Source: Porodaedalea pini
Lineage: Eukaryota > Basidiomycota > Agaricomycetes > Hymenochaetales > Hymenochaetaceae
Assembly: GCA_002794775.1 (NCBI GenBank)
Contig: NBAY01000010.1
Coordinates: 248,001 to 312,000, forward strand
DNA length: 64,000 nucleotides
Direction of reading: 5' to 3'
Shown: in pieces, positions 35,294 to 47,380 of the stretch
Layout of the letters: every line of letters begins with the position of its first letter
Position numbering within the stretch: the stretch's first letter is position 1
Translations under genes and position numbers: made by a program
Notes under the pieces: model-generated
The model's input: the letters and a program-made list of their open reading frames with translations, nothing else
Database searches by the model: none
Told to the model about the DNA's origin: nothing

Positions 35294-37734
35294 CTACATC
35301 CTAAACACGCCAAAGCCCCGCCCCTCCCCATCCCACGTCGTACTTCCAGATCCCTCAGTTCCAGCCCTAGTTCCTCTCCGATTCTTACGCGCAAGTCCGA
35401 GCGCGAGCCCAAGTGTGTCCCGCGTGTCAGTCGGGCGGATGACGCCATCGTCCCACAGCCGTGCGGTCGAGTAGTAAGCCGTCGACTGCGCCTCTATTTG
35501 AGCGGCGAGTGCGGAGTGCTGAGCGGGGTCTCTGAAGGTTAGTTGTTGGGAAAGAGTAGAGTGGTTAGCAGAGAGCGTGGGATGATATGGAGGGAACGCA
35601 CTTGGATACAGTGGTCATCACCTGTGAGAGCTGCTGCGAGCCCATTACAGACACCTTGGCATTAGGCCACATCCAGAGGAATCGAGGCGCGTACTGTTGA
35701 AAATGAGATTAATCACATAACAATAAACAAAATATTGATTCGAAGAGACATACAGCTCGTCCGCACATCCCTAAGCGTCATCCACCCACCGTTATAAACA
35801 TATGAGCAAAAAGAGAACGCAGCCCCCGTGAATCCATAAAATGACTGACCGTAGTTTCCAGCACCGAAGCTACCGCCTATGACGACCGTGTACTTCGGGA
35901 CATCGGCGCATGCTACAGCACGCACCATCTTCGCTCCGTCTTTCGCGATCCCTCCGCGCTCAGCTTTGGATCCAACCATGTAACCTATCATCGAAGACAC
36001 CAATAAGAGTATTCCTCAAACCCCTTTTAGTAAGAAGAAATCAAAGTAAAATCGCACCAGTGACGTTAACCAAAAACACAAGCGGTATCCCACGCTGCGA
36101 GCACAGCTCGATGAAATGCGTCGCCTTGAGCGCGGACGGCGAGAACAAGATCCCGTTGTTCGCGATGATGCCGACGGGCGACCCGTGGATAGCCGCGAAG
36201 CCCGTAACGAGCGTCTCGCCGTACGTGCGCTTAAACTCGCGGAAGCGTGAACCGTCAACGAGGCGTGCGATCACGTCGCGCATGTCGAATGCCTGGCGGA
36301 CGTCTGTCCCGACGATGCCGTGTAACTCGGAGGCCGGGTAAAGAGGAGGATCCATCGGTGCATGCGGCTTTGATAGTAAATGTTTCGTGGCAAGTTAGCT
36401 TGCTTTCTGTGAATTTGTGAGGGAAAGAAAGCGGCACCTCTCCCTCGGCATCCGGTCCCAGATCCGCAACGCATTCCCTAGCACGCTGAAGTCCTTCTTC
36501 GTCACTGCTCACGAGGTAGTCAACGACGCCACTTTCTCGCGCATGCATGTCTCCACCGCCGAGCGTCTCGTCATCGACCTCCTCGCCCGTTGCTGCACGT
36601 ACAAGAGGCGGTCCAGCAAGGAAAATGTGGCCTTGCTTACGCACAATTATGGTCTGGTCGGACATGGCCGGCACGTATGCACCACCTATTCAGAGTTTAA
36701 TGAGTCTTCTAATGGAGCTCTTGAAGTAAAAAGGGCATAGAACCTGCAACGGAGATGCCGTGAACGACCGATATTTGAGGAATTCGGAGAGCCGACATTT
36801 GTGCCTATTACAGGACATGGCAGAACGAAACAGGTCAACCAGAGGCAACCGTCTCAAAGCTAGCAAGCCATGCACCATGTTATAGAATATTCTCCCGAAA
36901 TGCTCCTTGTCGGGAAAGACCTAAAATGTGGCACAAACACTTTCAAAAGTATATGGTAGAAATCAGAGTACGAGGCCTACATTAGCTTGATGTGGTAAAG
37001 CAGCCCCTCCTGATTCAACTAGAAGGATAACATCAATATCGATTCTCATACATTCAAAGTTACATGTAGCAGTGAACGAATCTGAACTCACCTAGATATA
37101 CACAGGGCAATCGATGCTCCCGCGCAATTTCTTGAGCACGTATATGTTTCTTGACCTACTTATCTGTCCGTCTAAGCATTCTCATCAAGCAAACAAGATA
37201 CGAACTCACTGTTAGCGGATAGTAGGATCCACCTTTGACTGTAGGGTCGTTCACGACGACCATGCATTCTCTGCCTGAGATACGACCAATGCCAGTGATC
37301 ATGCCGGCTCCAGGAATGACGTCCTCTCCATACACTTCGTGTGCAGCGAGAGGTGAAAGCTCGAGGAAAGGTGAGCCAGGATCTAATAGGCCTGATAATC
37401 TGAGAAAGGCAGATCAGTCTTAAAACATTATGAACGAGAGCTGAACAAGAGCTCACCGTTCGCGAGGCAGCATCTTCCCCTTCCTGTGCATTCTATCCGC
37501 AGCTTTCGCGCTGCCGCCCAGCCGCGCGCACGCAAGCTTACTTTCGAGGTCCTCCACCAGAGCATCCATTGCCTCCTTCTTCTCGACGAACTCGGGCGAG
37601 GCGGCCGAGATGAGTGAGGGCAGCACGTCGGCGCTGAAATGTCTTCTGGCAGCCCATAAACCCAAGCTTGAGCGAGTAAGCTCGATGTTCTTCCTGCACG
37701 CGCCGCGCGCTGTGGTCAGGCGTCTGGCTAGCAT
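35294..37734 (-). CDS. MCCC2: Methylcrotonoyl-CoA carboxylase beta subunit, mitochondrial (571 aa)
   Basis: Twelve exons in phase: 37734-37457, 37399-37210, 37155-37092, 37018-36981, 36920-36876, 36804-36744, 36685-36438, 36367-36058, 35984-35850, 35770-35754, 35693-35602, 35531-35294. It is the carboxyltransferase subunit that passes CO2 from biotin to 3-methylcrotonyl-CoA in mitochondrial leucine breakdown. The N-terminus ([16 protein letters not shown]) is a typical presequence. Signatures: [112 protein letters not shown] and [10 protein letters not shown]. Exon 10 is 17 bp and supplies MCGRA. Its biotinylated alpha partner is not in the window. Confidence 0.95.
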
Positions 37735-40041
37735 CTCTTAATTATTTGTCCACCGGAAAAGGACAGTGACGATGGCAAGGTAAGTTACTTAAGACGAGAG
37801 CGACATGATGCGCGTGACCGTGAGGGCGCACGGTGGCCGGATCCTAAAATGGGCGTTCGTCAATCAGTATTCGGCAGTGTACAGCCACCCCCGCGCTCGC
37901 GGCCGATGGCGGCAAAAACTTGAGGAGATACAGGAAAAGGTATAAAGATGCTTGCACAAGTACACCATGGCATTAATATTGATGCTGGTATTCATGAAGA
38001 TCAGATATATCTCCTTGAGCATCGTCGGGCGAAGTGTTGGAAGTCATCGTCGTGTTGAGCCTCATCTTGAGCTTCGAACTCCAAGAAAAGTGCAGTCTAG
38101 CAAGTCTATCTGTTGTAGAGATGCACATTGTTAAATATGATAGCAATAGGCTCACTCTGACACTCTGACGGTCAACCTTGAGGTCCGCGCAGATTAATAT
38201 TCATCTCACGAGTCCTCGAGGACCTTTATTTTAAGACCCACACCCCCTAGTCATCAACGTACATTCAACATCAAGCTCGCCCCCTTTCTCACTGTCATAT
38301 GCAACCACCCATCCACCGACGTATCTACTCTCCAACCAACCTTATGCATTCCCACACGCTGACGACCTGAGCTCCGAACTCCGCGCTCGGAGGTGCATAG
38401 CGCGAAGAGCGAAGCGTGGGGGTTCTCGTCACCCGGCTCATGAGCACGATCAGGCGTTGTGGCCCATCTAGAACCCTGGAAGCTGGGAACCCGGATCTGG
38501 CACGCCGAGCTCCGTCCGTCCGATTTTGTGGGCCGCTCTATTCTAGTACGCGCGGTATTCAACGGAAGAAAGAAAGAGGAGGAAGAAGGGGCTGGATGCG
38601 TCCCGGCCCTCCGATTCACTAGTACTGACCACTGCATGAGTAAATGAAAGGTCTCGGGCGGTTAGCGCGCCCAGTACCCACGGCGCAACATAAATCCAGC
38701 CACTACGCTCCCTCCAATTTACAGGGTACACATACAGGAGCACGCCTATCAAACTGAATTTGAATCCGCCCGGGATCGCGCATTCGTTATCATATCCTTG
38801 GCTCTGGATTCTGGAACACTAGTAGTAGTACTGGGAACACACCAGCGCCATCCCTGGCATCGGCCCTTCGAGGCACCGGAAGTCCGTGTATCCCCCGCTC
38901 TTCCACACCGAGCGCAGCGCACTCTTACGACAGGTATTCAGCAATAATATAGCTTGGACCCCCCACCGGCAAGACTAGTACTGTATGATGTAGACATTTG
39001 AATTTGCTTCCGGTTCCCGATTCCCGACTCCAGAGCTCCGAGGTTCCGAGTCCGAGCCCCGGACGCCGGTGCCGATATAGAACTAGAATCCCGGGACGCG
39101 CGTGCAATTAAGGATTAATATTAATATTGCGTTCAAAATCAAATTTCAATCCCATTTTAATTAGTCTTCATTTCTTCCTTTTTCTGATTTCCAGATATGC
39201 GGCAGACACGGCTGGAGCCACACGAGGGACATCATGCATCATGACCCTAGGCCTCCTTAGCGACACGACACAACACGACAGGCCGACGCTCGCACTCACG
39301 CACACTGACACTGACACTAATATCAACATACATTGCATCCGAACCTCGGCGAAGAAAGCAAAGAAGCGGATCTCAGGTATGCAGAGTGCTCTTCCATACC
39401 TAACTAACAATTACAACGACATGTACAATTAAACACCAAACAAACGCGTGAGGCTCGATCTGACATACTATTACTAATGGACAGACAAGAGAAACAGCAT
39501 CTGGAGCAAGGAAAGGTGGAGGAGAGGAGAACAAGTGGCAAACAAACAACGAACGAAAATCGAAAACACTGTAAACAAGACATTTCACAAGATTTAGAGA
39601 TGAGAAGAGAAGAAGGATAGGAGACCACGACTAACACACAATATGTGCAAGAAATTGTAATGTAATGCGTATACCATGGAGCAGGAGAAGGATGGTCCAT
39701 TGGAGAATTGAGAAAAAGATAAAGATTCCCGGAAAGTGAAGAACAGAGGCTCTAACGAGAAGAGAAAAGACGAAAACACAGTTCATCTACCACGAAAAGA
39801 AGAAAGGGTTGATAAAAGCCATACAAAGCGAGAAGAGGAAAGAGGAAGAGAAATACGAGAGAAGAGAATAAAACGTTCATTTCGTTTGCTTTGCTTTTGA
39901 GCGATACTTGCCTCCTGCATCATGCACTTGCCGGGATATCCACTCTACGCGCCTCCTCGTCCATACGCAGGCGCTTCTTCCCCCCATCCGAGCTCTCCTC
40001 GTCCACAAACCCGCGTTTCGTGACCGAGCGCACCGACGCAC
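37735..40041. other. 2.3-kb spacer, no supported gene
   Basis: Contains a 12-bp palindrome (gtcctcgaggac) near 38213, a short 'gacactgacact' microsatellite near 39305 and AT-rich 'ttaatattaatattg' at 39113. The part from 39.4 kb to 40.0 kb is purine-rich on the plus strand and is probably the 3' UTR/flank of the minus-strand regulator. No gene supported. Confidence 0.4.
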
Positions 40042-43000
40042 TCACGCTCGCCGAAGTAGAACCAGGCACCGATTCCTCCCCTCTTCTCCTCCCTCCTCGC
40101 CGTCGCCGTCCTCCGCATCCCCCTCCACAGAACCCGGCCCCGACGTAGACGACGCGCCAGGCGGCGGTGAATATTTGAGCTGCGCCTTCACGACCTTCGC
40201 GAGCTCCTCTTTCTTCTGCGCGTCCTTCTCCTTTTGCTCCTGCCGCGCGACCTTGTACGCGGTCGGCCCGCCCGCGGGGCGTCGCCCCCGCCCCGGCGCG
40301 CCCTCGTTCACGTAGCTGCACGGCAACGAGCGCCGTGCACAGCTCTGACAAGTTGGATGCTGACCGTCGCATTTCGTCTTGCGCGCTAAAAAAAGATGCA
40401 CAGTGAATCAGTATTAAATATTTGTTATGATATAGTAATGACGAAGAAAATAAAAGAAGAAACACACCTCGACAGAAATTACACGCAACGACTTTCGGCC
40501 CATAGTTCGACGCAATGCGCGACAGCTTCGGGCCACCTCGCTTCCTTCCAGTAGCAGACGCAGCAACCGCCTGTTCCGCAGCCGTCATCCCCCCAAGCGC
40601 GATCATCCCACCCGTATTCCCCGCAGACGCAAGCAGCTGCATGTTGGTCGTCAGCGCGCGCGGACCTGCGCCGCCGGGGCTCGTCGCAGAGCTGGGACCG
40701 GGGACGGAAGCAGATCCAGATCCACCGGGGGAGGAAGAGTTGACGCCGGAGAACGGGAGCGGCGCGAGCTGGCCTGCGTAGGCGTGTCCATTCGGATGCT
40801 GCTGTGGGTGAGCGTGCGCCGACGCGTACGCATGTTCCCTTTCTCGCTCCCTCTCGCGCTCGCGCGCAGCGCTCCTCGGCGACTGCAGCGTCTCCGCAAT
40901 CATCAGATCCACATTCGAGCTCCTCCTCGAATTCGCCGGCCCGGCTGAACCTCCACTTCCAGGTCGAAATTCCATCGCATGCCTTGCACCCGCCCCATTC
41001 GCACCTGCACCCACACCCGGCGCCCCAATCGAGACCGAAGCACCCTCCTCTGCGCCCGAAGCCACATCATACTCCGCCTCCAATTCGCCGGCCCCGTCTT
41101 CATCGCCATCGCTGCGTGTCTCCTGTGCCGTCTGTCCCTGACCCTGCCCCTGCGCGGCCCGTGGTCCGCCTGCCCCGCGCCGTCGGGCTGCCGCTTTGTA
41201 GTCGCAGGGGTGTGAGCGCTTGATGCATTGGCTGCATGAGGGGCGGCCGCCGTCACATTTGAGCTTCCGGGCTGAAGGATAAAGGAAGAGTAGGAGTAGA
41301 TTAGTTGGAATGAGATGGATACATAAGGGGGAGGAAAGGAAGCAAGACGTACAGCGGCAGAAATTACACGCAACCGTGATCTTTTTCGTCCGCAGGCGTG
41401 CATGTACATCTATATACCAACGTCGCAACGTTGCAATGTCACAATCCAACGAGAGTATCCGGCGAAACCAAGTAAGAAGAAAAAGCAAAGAATCAGCATT
41501 CAGTCTTCCTGTCACTTTCTTCCTCCACTAACATTTCAGAGCAGAGAAGAGGTCAAACTCACCCTCCTCGATCACGACGGGTCGTCCAGCATAGTCGACG
41601 CCCATTGGCCGTGTGTCCGTTGCGCTCCTCAGGCCGTACCCTGGCCCCTCCCTCATTCTCTCCTTCTCTCCTACCCTCTCTGTCTCGCGCTCGAACTCAA
41701 AGTCGGGGTTGACGGGCCCGCGCACGTGTCCACCACCGTGGTGGTGGTGCTGCATATGGTGCATCCTTACACCTTCCGCTCCTGCTCCTGCCCCTGCACC
41801 TCCACCCGTCCCAGATCCAGATCCAGACCCAGATCCAAAGACAGGCTTTTCATAGCCACTCGCACCCGGGCCTGCGCTCTCCTTCCGCGCACCAAGCCCC
41901 GAGCTAACATGCGCAAGTGGATGCGGATGCGGGTAGGACGACGCAGGTGTCTGCGGGTAAGCAGACGACGGTGATGCGCGTGCGCTCGGGTGCGCAGACA
42001 GTGGTAGAGACAGTCCGCTTGCAGACGCGGACGGCGGGCCGCTCGTGCTTGTGCTCGCACTTGGTAATTGTCCTGTCCCAAGTCCCAGGCCCAGCCCAAG
42101 ACCGACAGATCCTGAGCTCGCGGGGCGCGCAACGAGGAGCTCCCGCTCTCGCTCATATCCGCGCTCACGGGCGCTGTGTGCTGTACCAGGACGACGCACA
42201 CTGCTCCTCTCCCTCTCCCGTTCCCTTTCGCGCTCGCGCTCGCGTCGAAATCCCTTCTCCTTCTCCCTCTCAAGCTCTTCCCGCTCCTCCTCGCTGACAT
42301 ACCCCTCCCCATACCCCTCCCTCCCACGATCCCTATATGCGCGCGAAGGTGGGAGTGGCGGGGGCGGGAGCGCAGACGCGCTCCCATATTCCCCATACTC
42401 ATACCCGCGCTCAAGTTCATACTCCTCCCTCACCCCTAGCCCTGTCGCCGTCCCCGCACGCCGCGCGCGGTATACGTACTCCCTCTCCCTTTCCATTTCC
42501 CTCGCCCTTTCGTGTTCTCGTTTACGTTCTCGCTCCCTCTCTCGCTCTCGTCCTCTATCTCGGTCATACCCACGATCGCGCCCATAATACTCCCGCTCGC
42601 GCACGTACTCCCTGCCGTTGGGCGGGGAGACGCCCGCACCGGCGGATACGGCGGACAGAGGAGGGAGCGGTGCAATCGCCTGTTGTGCAGCCGCTGCGTG
42701 CGCGAGGGGCGGGAGCGCCGAGCGGCGTTCTCTCTCCCTCTCCCTTTCTCTTCCCATCTCTCGTTCCTTCTCCCTCTCCCTTTCGCTCCTTTCCCACTCA
42801 CGGTCACGAACACTCCCAGGAAGCCTCCCCGGCGGGCCGGCAACGGGCACATGCGCAACAGGTACAAGACTCGGCGACGTCGCACTCGTTGACGCGGAAC
42901 CCGAGGCGTTCCGCTGATGAAGATGTTGCTGGTACTGCTGCACTGGCGTCGGGAATAATCCAAGACGCCTCTCCCTCGCTCTCGCCCGTTCTCTCTCCCT

Positions 43001-46000
43001 CTCCCAGACTTCTTCTCGTTCTCTATCTCGCTCCTTCACGCTATCAACGCCCGGCGAAAGAAGTACCGCCGAGCGAGGCGACACTGCTGACGCTGACGCC
43101 GAAGCCGACGCGGGGGTCGCGACAGACGTGTACGCCGGCGGGGCTGCAGCGTACGCATTCAGGGAGGGGAACGGGAGCGCTGCTGTCGCTGACGCGGCGG
43201 CTGGGTACGATGTAGAGGCAGGTGGGTAGGCTGAAGTCGACGAGGATGAGGATACGACGGCTGTAGGATATGCGGATGATGATGGGTGTACGGAGGCAGC
43301 GGCGAGGTGCTGGCGCTGGTGATGAACGTCGACGCGGAACTTTTCGAAGAGATAGTCGCGTGTATACGTCCGGAGGGGCTGTACGAGTAGACAACACAAA
43401 TTATCAATATCCAACGCGCATATAAGCGTTATAGAAACAATGAAATAAGATAAAGATAAATATTTAAATATTTTTAAAAAAGCTGGAAAACCCAGACGCA
43501 CCTGCATATGATGGAACACCGCCTGCCTCAGCGCAATGAAGTCGCAGTGCGCAGGGTCGAGCGCGTCGACAGCGCCCCAGCGGTACCGACGCACAAAACG
43601 ACCACGTACCATGCCGCTTTCGTTTTCGTTTTGTTTTTCTTTCGCATTCACACTTGTGCTCCCGTCTTTTGATTTCTCCTTTTTGGTGGAGTTCGAGGTG
43701 GGGATTGCGTTTGTGGTTGGAGTTGCAGTTTGGGTGGAGGACGCGTTAATAGAATCGTTCTGAGGTTTCAAAGGAGCATTGGGCTTCTCTGCACCATTCT
43801 CGTCCTCACCGTTCGCCTCTGCTCTCGGCGCGTCTTCGCTATCCATCGCATTCGCGTCTTGCGCCTTCTCCTTCTCTTCCCCCCTTTTCCCCCTCTTTTC
43901 CTTTCTCCTGCTCGACCGTCTGGGCCTCCGTAGCTGCAGCAGAAGGACCCGGCTCAACAACTACAGGCGAAGGAGATGTGGAAGGACTCGAAGAGGGAGA
44001 GGAAAGAGGCGAAGGCGGCGTATATCGCCTCACAAGCGCCTCCAGGCTCATCTCCATCTCCATCCCTACTTCCCTCTCCCCTTCTCCTTCCAGATCCCCT
44101 CCCACAATATCGAAAGTTAACACATCAGGCTCGACGCCCTCCCCGTGCGCGTACACATCTGGTGCGAGCACCGCGTGCGGGAGGCGCGGGATGCGGATCG
44201 GGGGGAGTCTGCTCTTGCTTTTGTTTTTTATTTCGCTATTGCCTACGGCGGTCTTTTGGGAGGTGGAACTAGAAGAAGGGCGGGGCGTAGGCGATTTGGA
44301 GGAAGAAGGCGCGTCGGGTGCGTCCACCTCCATCTTCATCTCTCCTTCCTTCCCTTCCTTTCTGTTCGCGTCTGCCTCTTTCTCCGCGTCCTTATTCCCA
44401 TCAATCGATTCCTCCCCCTCCGCGCCAATCAAATCCTCCCCGCTCCCTGGCCCCGCATCGAAGATCCCAAACCCAATGCCAGCAGCGGCCAAATCTGCCC
44501 TCACAGCCCTCTTAATCGCAGCCAGCCGCGCGGCGCCGACAGTATCAGCGCGCGCGAGCACGGGGAGCACGTTTGTGCGAGCGGAGAGCGCCTTGATAGC
44601 AGCGACTTCGAGAGGAGGGAGGTGCGGCGGGTTTGGTGGGGGGCGCGGACGAAGGCGGCGTGCGGGATGCGAGAGGGGGAGGGGAAGAGAAGAAGGGGCG
44701 GAGGGAAGAGAAGAGCCGCCGCCGGCGGACTCGGACTCACCGATGCCAACGCTCATGCCGATTCCCGCACGTCCCGCTCCCGTGGTTCCCAAATTGGAAT
44801 TGGCATGGTGATTGGAACTCGGATTCAAATTGGGATCAAGATTGGCCGAGGCCGCGGATGGAGGAGGCGCGTGTGCGTGTGCGACGGCGTGGGGCGGCGA
44901 AAGCGCGCCCCCGGACCCGGATACGGATACGGTTCCAGGGCGCGTCTCCGTGTGGGAACCGGATGCGGATGATGGAGCTGGGGCCGTAGCGGATTCGTTA
45001 CCGTTACCCGATGCCGCACCCGTTGCCGATGCAGACGCAGACGTCGAGCCTGAACCTGATAGGGCGGGCGACGGAAGCGCATTCGAATTTGAATTTGCTA
45101 TTAAAGATGCCGACGTTGAAGTCGAAGACGAGAGTGCGGCTGAAGGCGGCGGGGGAAGCGTGAGGTGGGAAAGCTGCGGGTGAGGGTGGAGCGCCGAGGG
45201 AAGCGCTGAGGCTGACGTTGGAGAGTTCGCTGATACGGGGATGAGGGTGGGAGAGGGAGGCGGGGAGATGGGCAGGGGGACGATCGTGTCTGGGTCGAGG
45301 AGGTAAAGGCATCTGCGTTGAGAAAAAAAGTGTTTTTCCATTAGTGACCCGTAAAAAAAATGAGATGCGGGGACGAGGACGTACAGATGGACGTGGTGGT
45401 CGCCCGTGCGTGCTTTCTGCTCCTATACAAACGAGCCCATTGCCTCCGTTAGCGACCGAGGAAAAAGAGAGAGAGAGAACGACAGCAAGACAAAGAGAGA
45501 CGCACATCGTCGATACTCTCCGCGAAGCGCCCCTCGATGAAGGAGAGCACGTCCGCGAGGGAGCGCTCGAGCGTCGCGGCGTCACTCGTGTCGAGGCTCG
45601 GCGTGTCGACGAGATTGAGCAGCACGCTCTGCGCCTCTTGATTTTGATCGGCAGTTCTCCCGCGCTCGCCTTCGGTGGGCGGGAGGACCTCGACGGCACA
45701 CGTCCGCAAGCGGGTCGTGCGACACGCGGCGCCCTGCACAAAGCGCGCGACGTTCGCGGGCGTGGGCGCGGGGTACGGCGCGCCGGAGTCCGAGTTCGAA
45801 CCTAAAAGCGAGGAGGAAGAATTTGAGGAAGGCTTCTGCCGTGGCGCGAGCTCGGCGGTGTCGAGCAGCAGACGGAGGAGGGCCGTCTTGCCGCGCGCGG
45901 CGCCGGCGGCCATGATGGTGTACGCGCGGGGCTGGGAGGCAGGGCGGGCGTGGGGATGGGCTGCTGCTGCGCCTGGCCCGGCGGGGGGCGCCGGCGCGGC

Positions 46001-46015
46001 TGTTGGCGGGGACAT
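40042..46015 (-). CDS. Septin-like domain in frame with twin Zn2Cys6 regulator (~1,759 aa model)
   Basis: Eight exons keep one frame: 46015-45506, 45422-45385, 45312-44034, 43933-43502, 43378-41563, 41409-41353, 41271-40468, 40385-40042. Residues 1-770 are a paralogue of septin-like gene A, with DHHVHLCLYLLDPDT, VLPVLARADTV, YRWGAVDALDPAHCDFIALR and LRTYTRDYLFEKFR. The P-loop is one residue short (GAARGKT) and DTPG is DTPS, so GTP binding is doubtful. After a Ser/Ala/Pro-rich and Arg/Glu-rich stretch, the same exon reaches RPVVIEE and splices to DVHARLRTKKITVACNFCR|SRKLKCDGG, then KVVACNFCR|ARKTKCDGQ about 270 residues later: two complete six-Cys zinc clusters. Either one fused protein or two overlapping genes with the regulator's ATG inside 43378-41563. 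The 44033-43934 intron and the final 40 codons are uncertain; another frame ends at 39920. Confidence 0.7.
42190..43040 (-). repeat. Arg/Glu-repeat coding tract
   Basis: Four clusters of RERERE/KERE dipeptide repeats (near 43.0, 42.75, 42.55 and 42.25 kb) lie between the septin-like and zinc-cluster parts. On the plus strand they read as ctctccctc-type pyrimidine runs. Such tracts form charged helices or disordered RNA-binding regions; function here is inference. Confidence 0.8.
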
Positions 46016-46471
46016 TCGATGGGTTGGGCTGGATGGTGGAAGAAAGAAAGAGGGAGAGAAGGGAGAGTGCTGGGAGCGGACCCGCTATGGCGGAGAGCGG
46101 AAAGGGACTGGGAGCATCCGTCCGGGGCCACGACGAGCACGGGCACGAGCACGAGCACGAGTCCGGACACTATGCGGGGTTAGCTCGTCGCCCGATCCCG
46201 ATCCGCTTCTCTCTATTTCGATCCGACGTCGACGGCAACAGTATTAAGTAATATCTCCGGCGAATCGCTGGCACGCGGGTAACCACACACAGGCGATCTC
46301 GGCCTTCCACCGCGCTTCCTTTTCGACGCGCCCATCCACGAAGCCGAAGCGAGCCACTCCCGGTTCTCCGGCTTACCTGATCCCGATCACCCATCTCTAA
46401 AAAGGGAATCATGCCGTCGGCTCGTTAGAGAACAACGTGACGCGTCATCTCCTCGTTCTCCGTCCGCCGTC

Positions 46472-47380
46472 ATGGGCTACACACTCCCCCCGCCGTCCGG
46501 TCCATCCTCCTCCTCCGACCCGCTCACCAATGCCCAGACCATCATTGCACAAAAGGCCTCTATCGAAGCCGCCCTCGACGCCCAACTCTCCATCCTAAAG
46601 TCCCACAATGCCGACATGTCCACGCCGCTCGTCGACCCCGCCGGCTTCCCGCGCGCAGACATCGACATCGTCGCCGTGCGCTCCGCACGTGTGCGTGTCC
46701 TCGAGCTGCGGAACGACTTGAAAGATGTGCTGGAAGAGGTGAAGAAGGCGTTGGAAGCGGTACATGCTGCGAATGCTGCTGCGAGAGAAAAAGCGAAAGC
46801 AAGTGGCGAGGAGAAGATGGACGAGGATGTGGAGGACGGGCCATCAATACCTTTTGCTCGCGTCGATGGCGTCGCACCGGGAAGTCCAGCTGCCAGCGCT
46901 GTATGTCTTTTCTAAATCATGCGCATATATGCACTCCCACTCACATATGAACTCAGAGCATCCAACGCGAAGACCTCATCCTCTCCTTCGGCTCCCTCAC
47001 TTCCTCCACTTTATCTTCCTCTGGTTCCTCAGCAACACCTCCGAGCCTCGCTCCCCTCGCCGCACTCGCATCCTCACACGAAGACGTGCGTACTTTTCTT
47101 CTCTCTTTCTAAGCTATCAACCGAATAAATCATGCTTGGACTACTTAGCGCCCCCTCCAGCTCAAGATTCTCCGCGACGCACGACCCTTTACCCTCACCC
47201 TCATCCCCCGCAAATGGGGCGGCCGCGGGCTCATCGGGTGCGTCCCTTTTCTGCCTTTCCCCTCTTTCTCTCGTTCCTCAGCATAAAGTCTCTTACATAG
47301 AGACATACTCATTTGTGTTATCGTCTAGGTGTCACATCGTACCTTATACCGCTCCAGCCCCGTCCTCTTCCCTTTCGTAG
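46472..47380 (+). CDS. NAS2: Proteasome assembly chaperone Nas2/PSMD9 (232 aa)
   Basis: Four exons in phase: 46472-46900, 46957-47085, 47149-47237, 47329-47380. Nas2 (p27, PSMD9) binds the Rpt5 C-terminus through a PDZ domain and guides assembly of the 19S base. The N-terminal helical half is visible (IEAALDAQLSILKSHNADM, then TPLVDPAGFPRADIDI and VRVLELRNDLKDVLEEVKK). The PDZ follows: FARVDGVAPGSPAASA|SIQREDLILSFGSL. The C-terminal signature RKWGGRGLIG|CHIVPY is diagnostic. It diverges from the long minus-strand gene with 456 bp between starts. Confidence 0.93.

Noticed and set aside
41600..45200. Long plus-strand open frames opposite the septin/zinc-cluster gene
   Set aside because: They are Ser/Pro/Arg/Leu low-complexity mirrors of the Arg/Glu- and Ser-rich minus-strand coding sequence. 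No motifs or splice pattern of their own.
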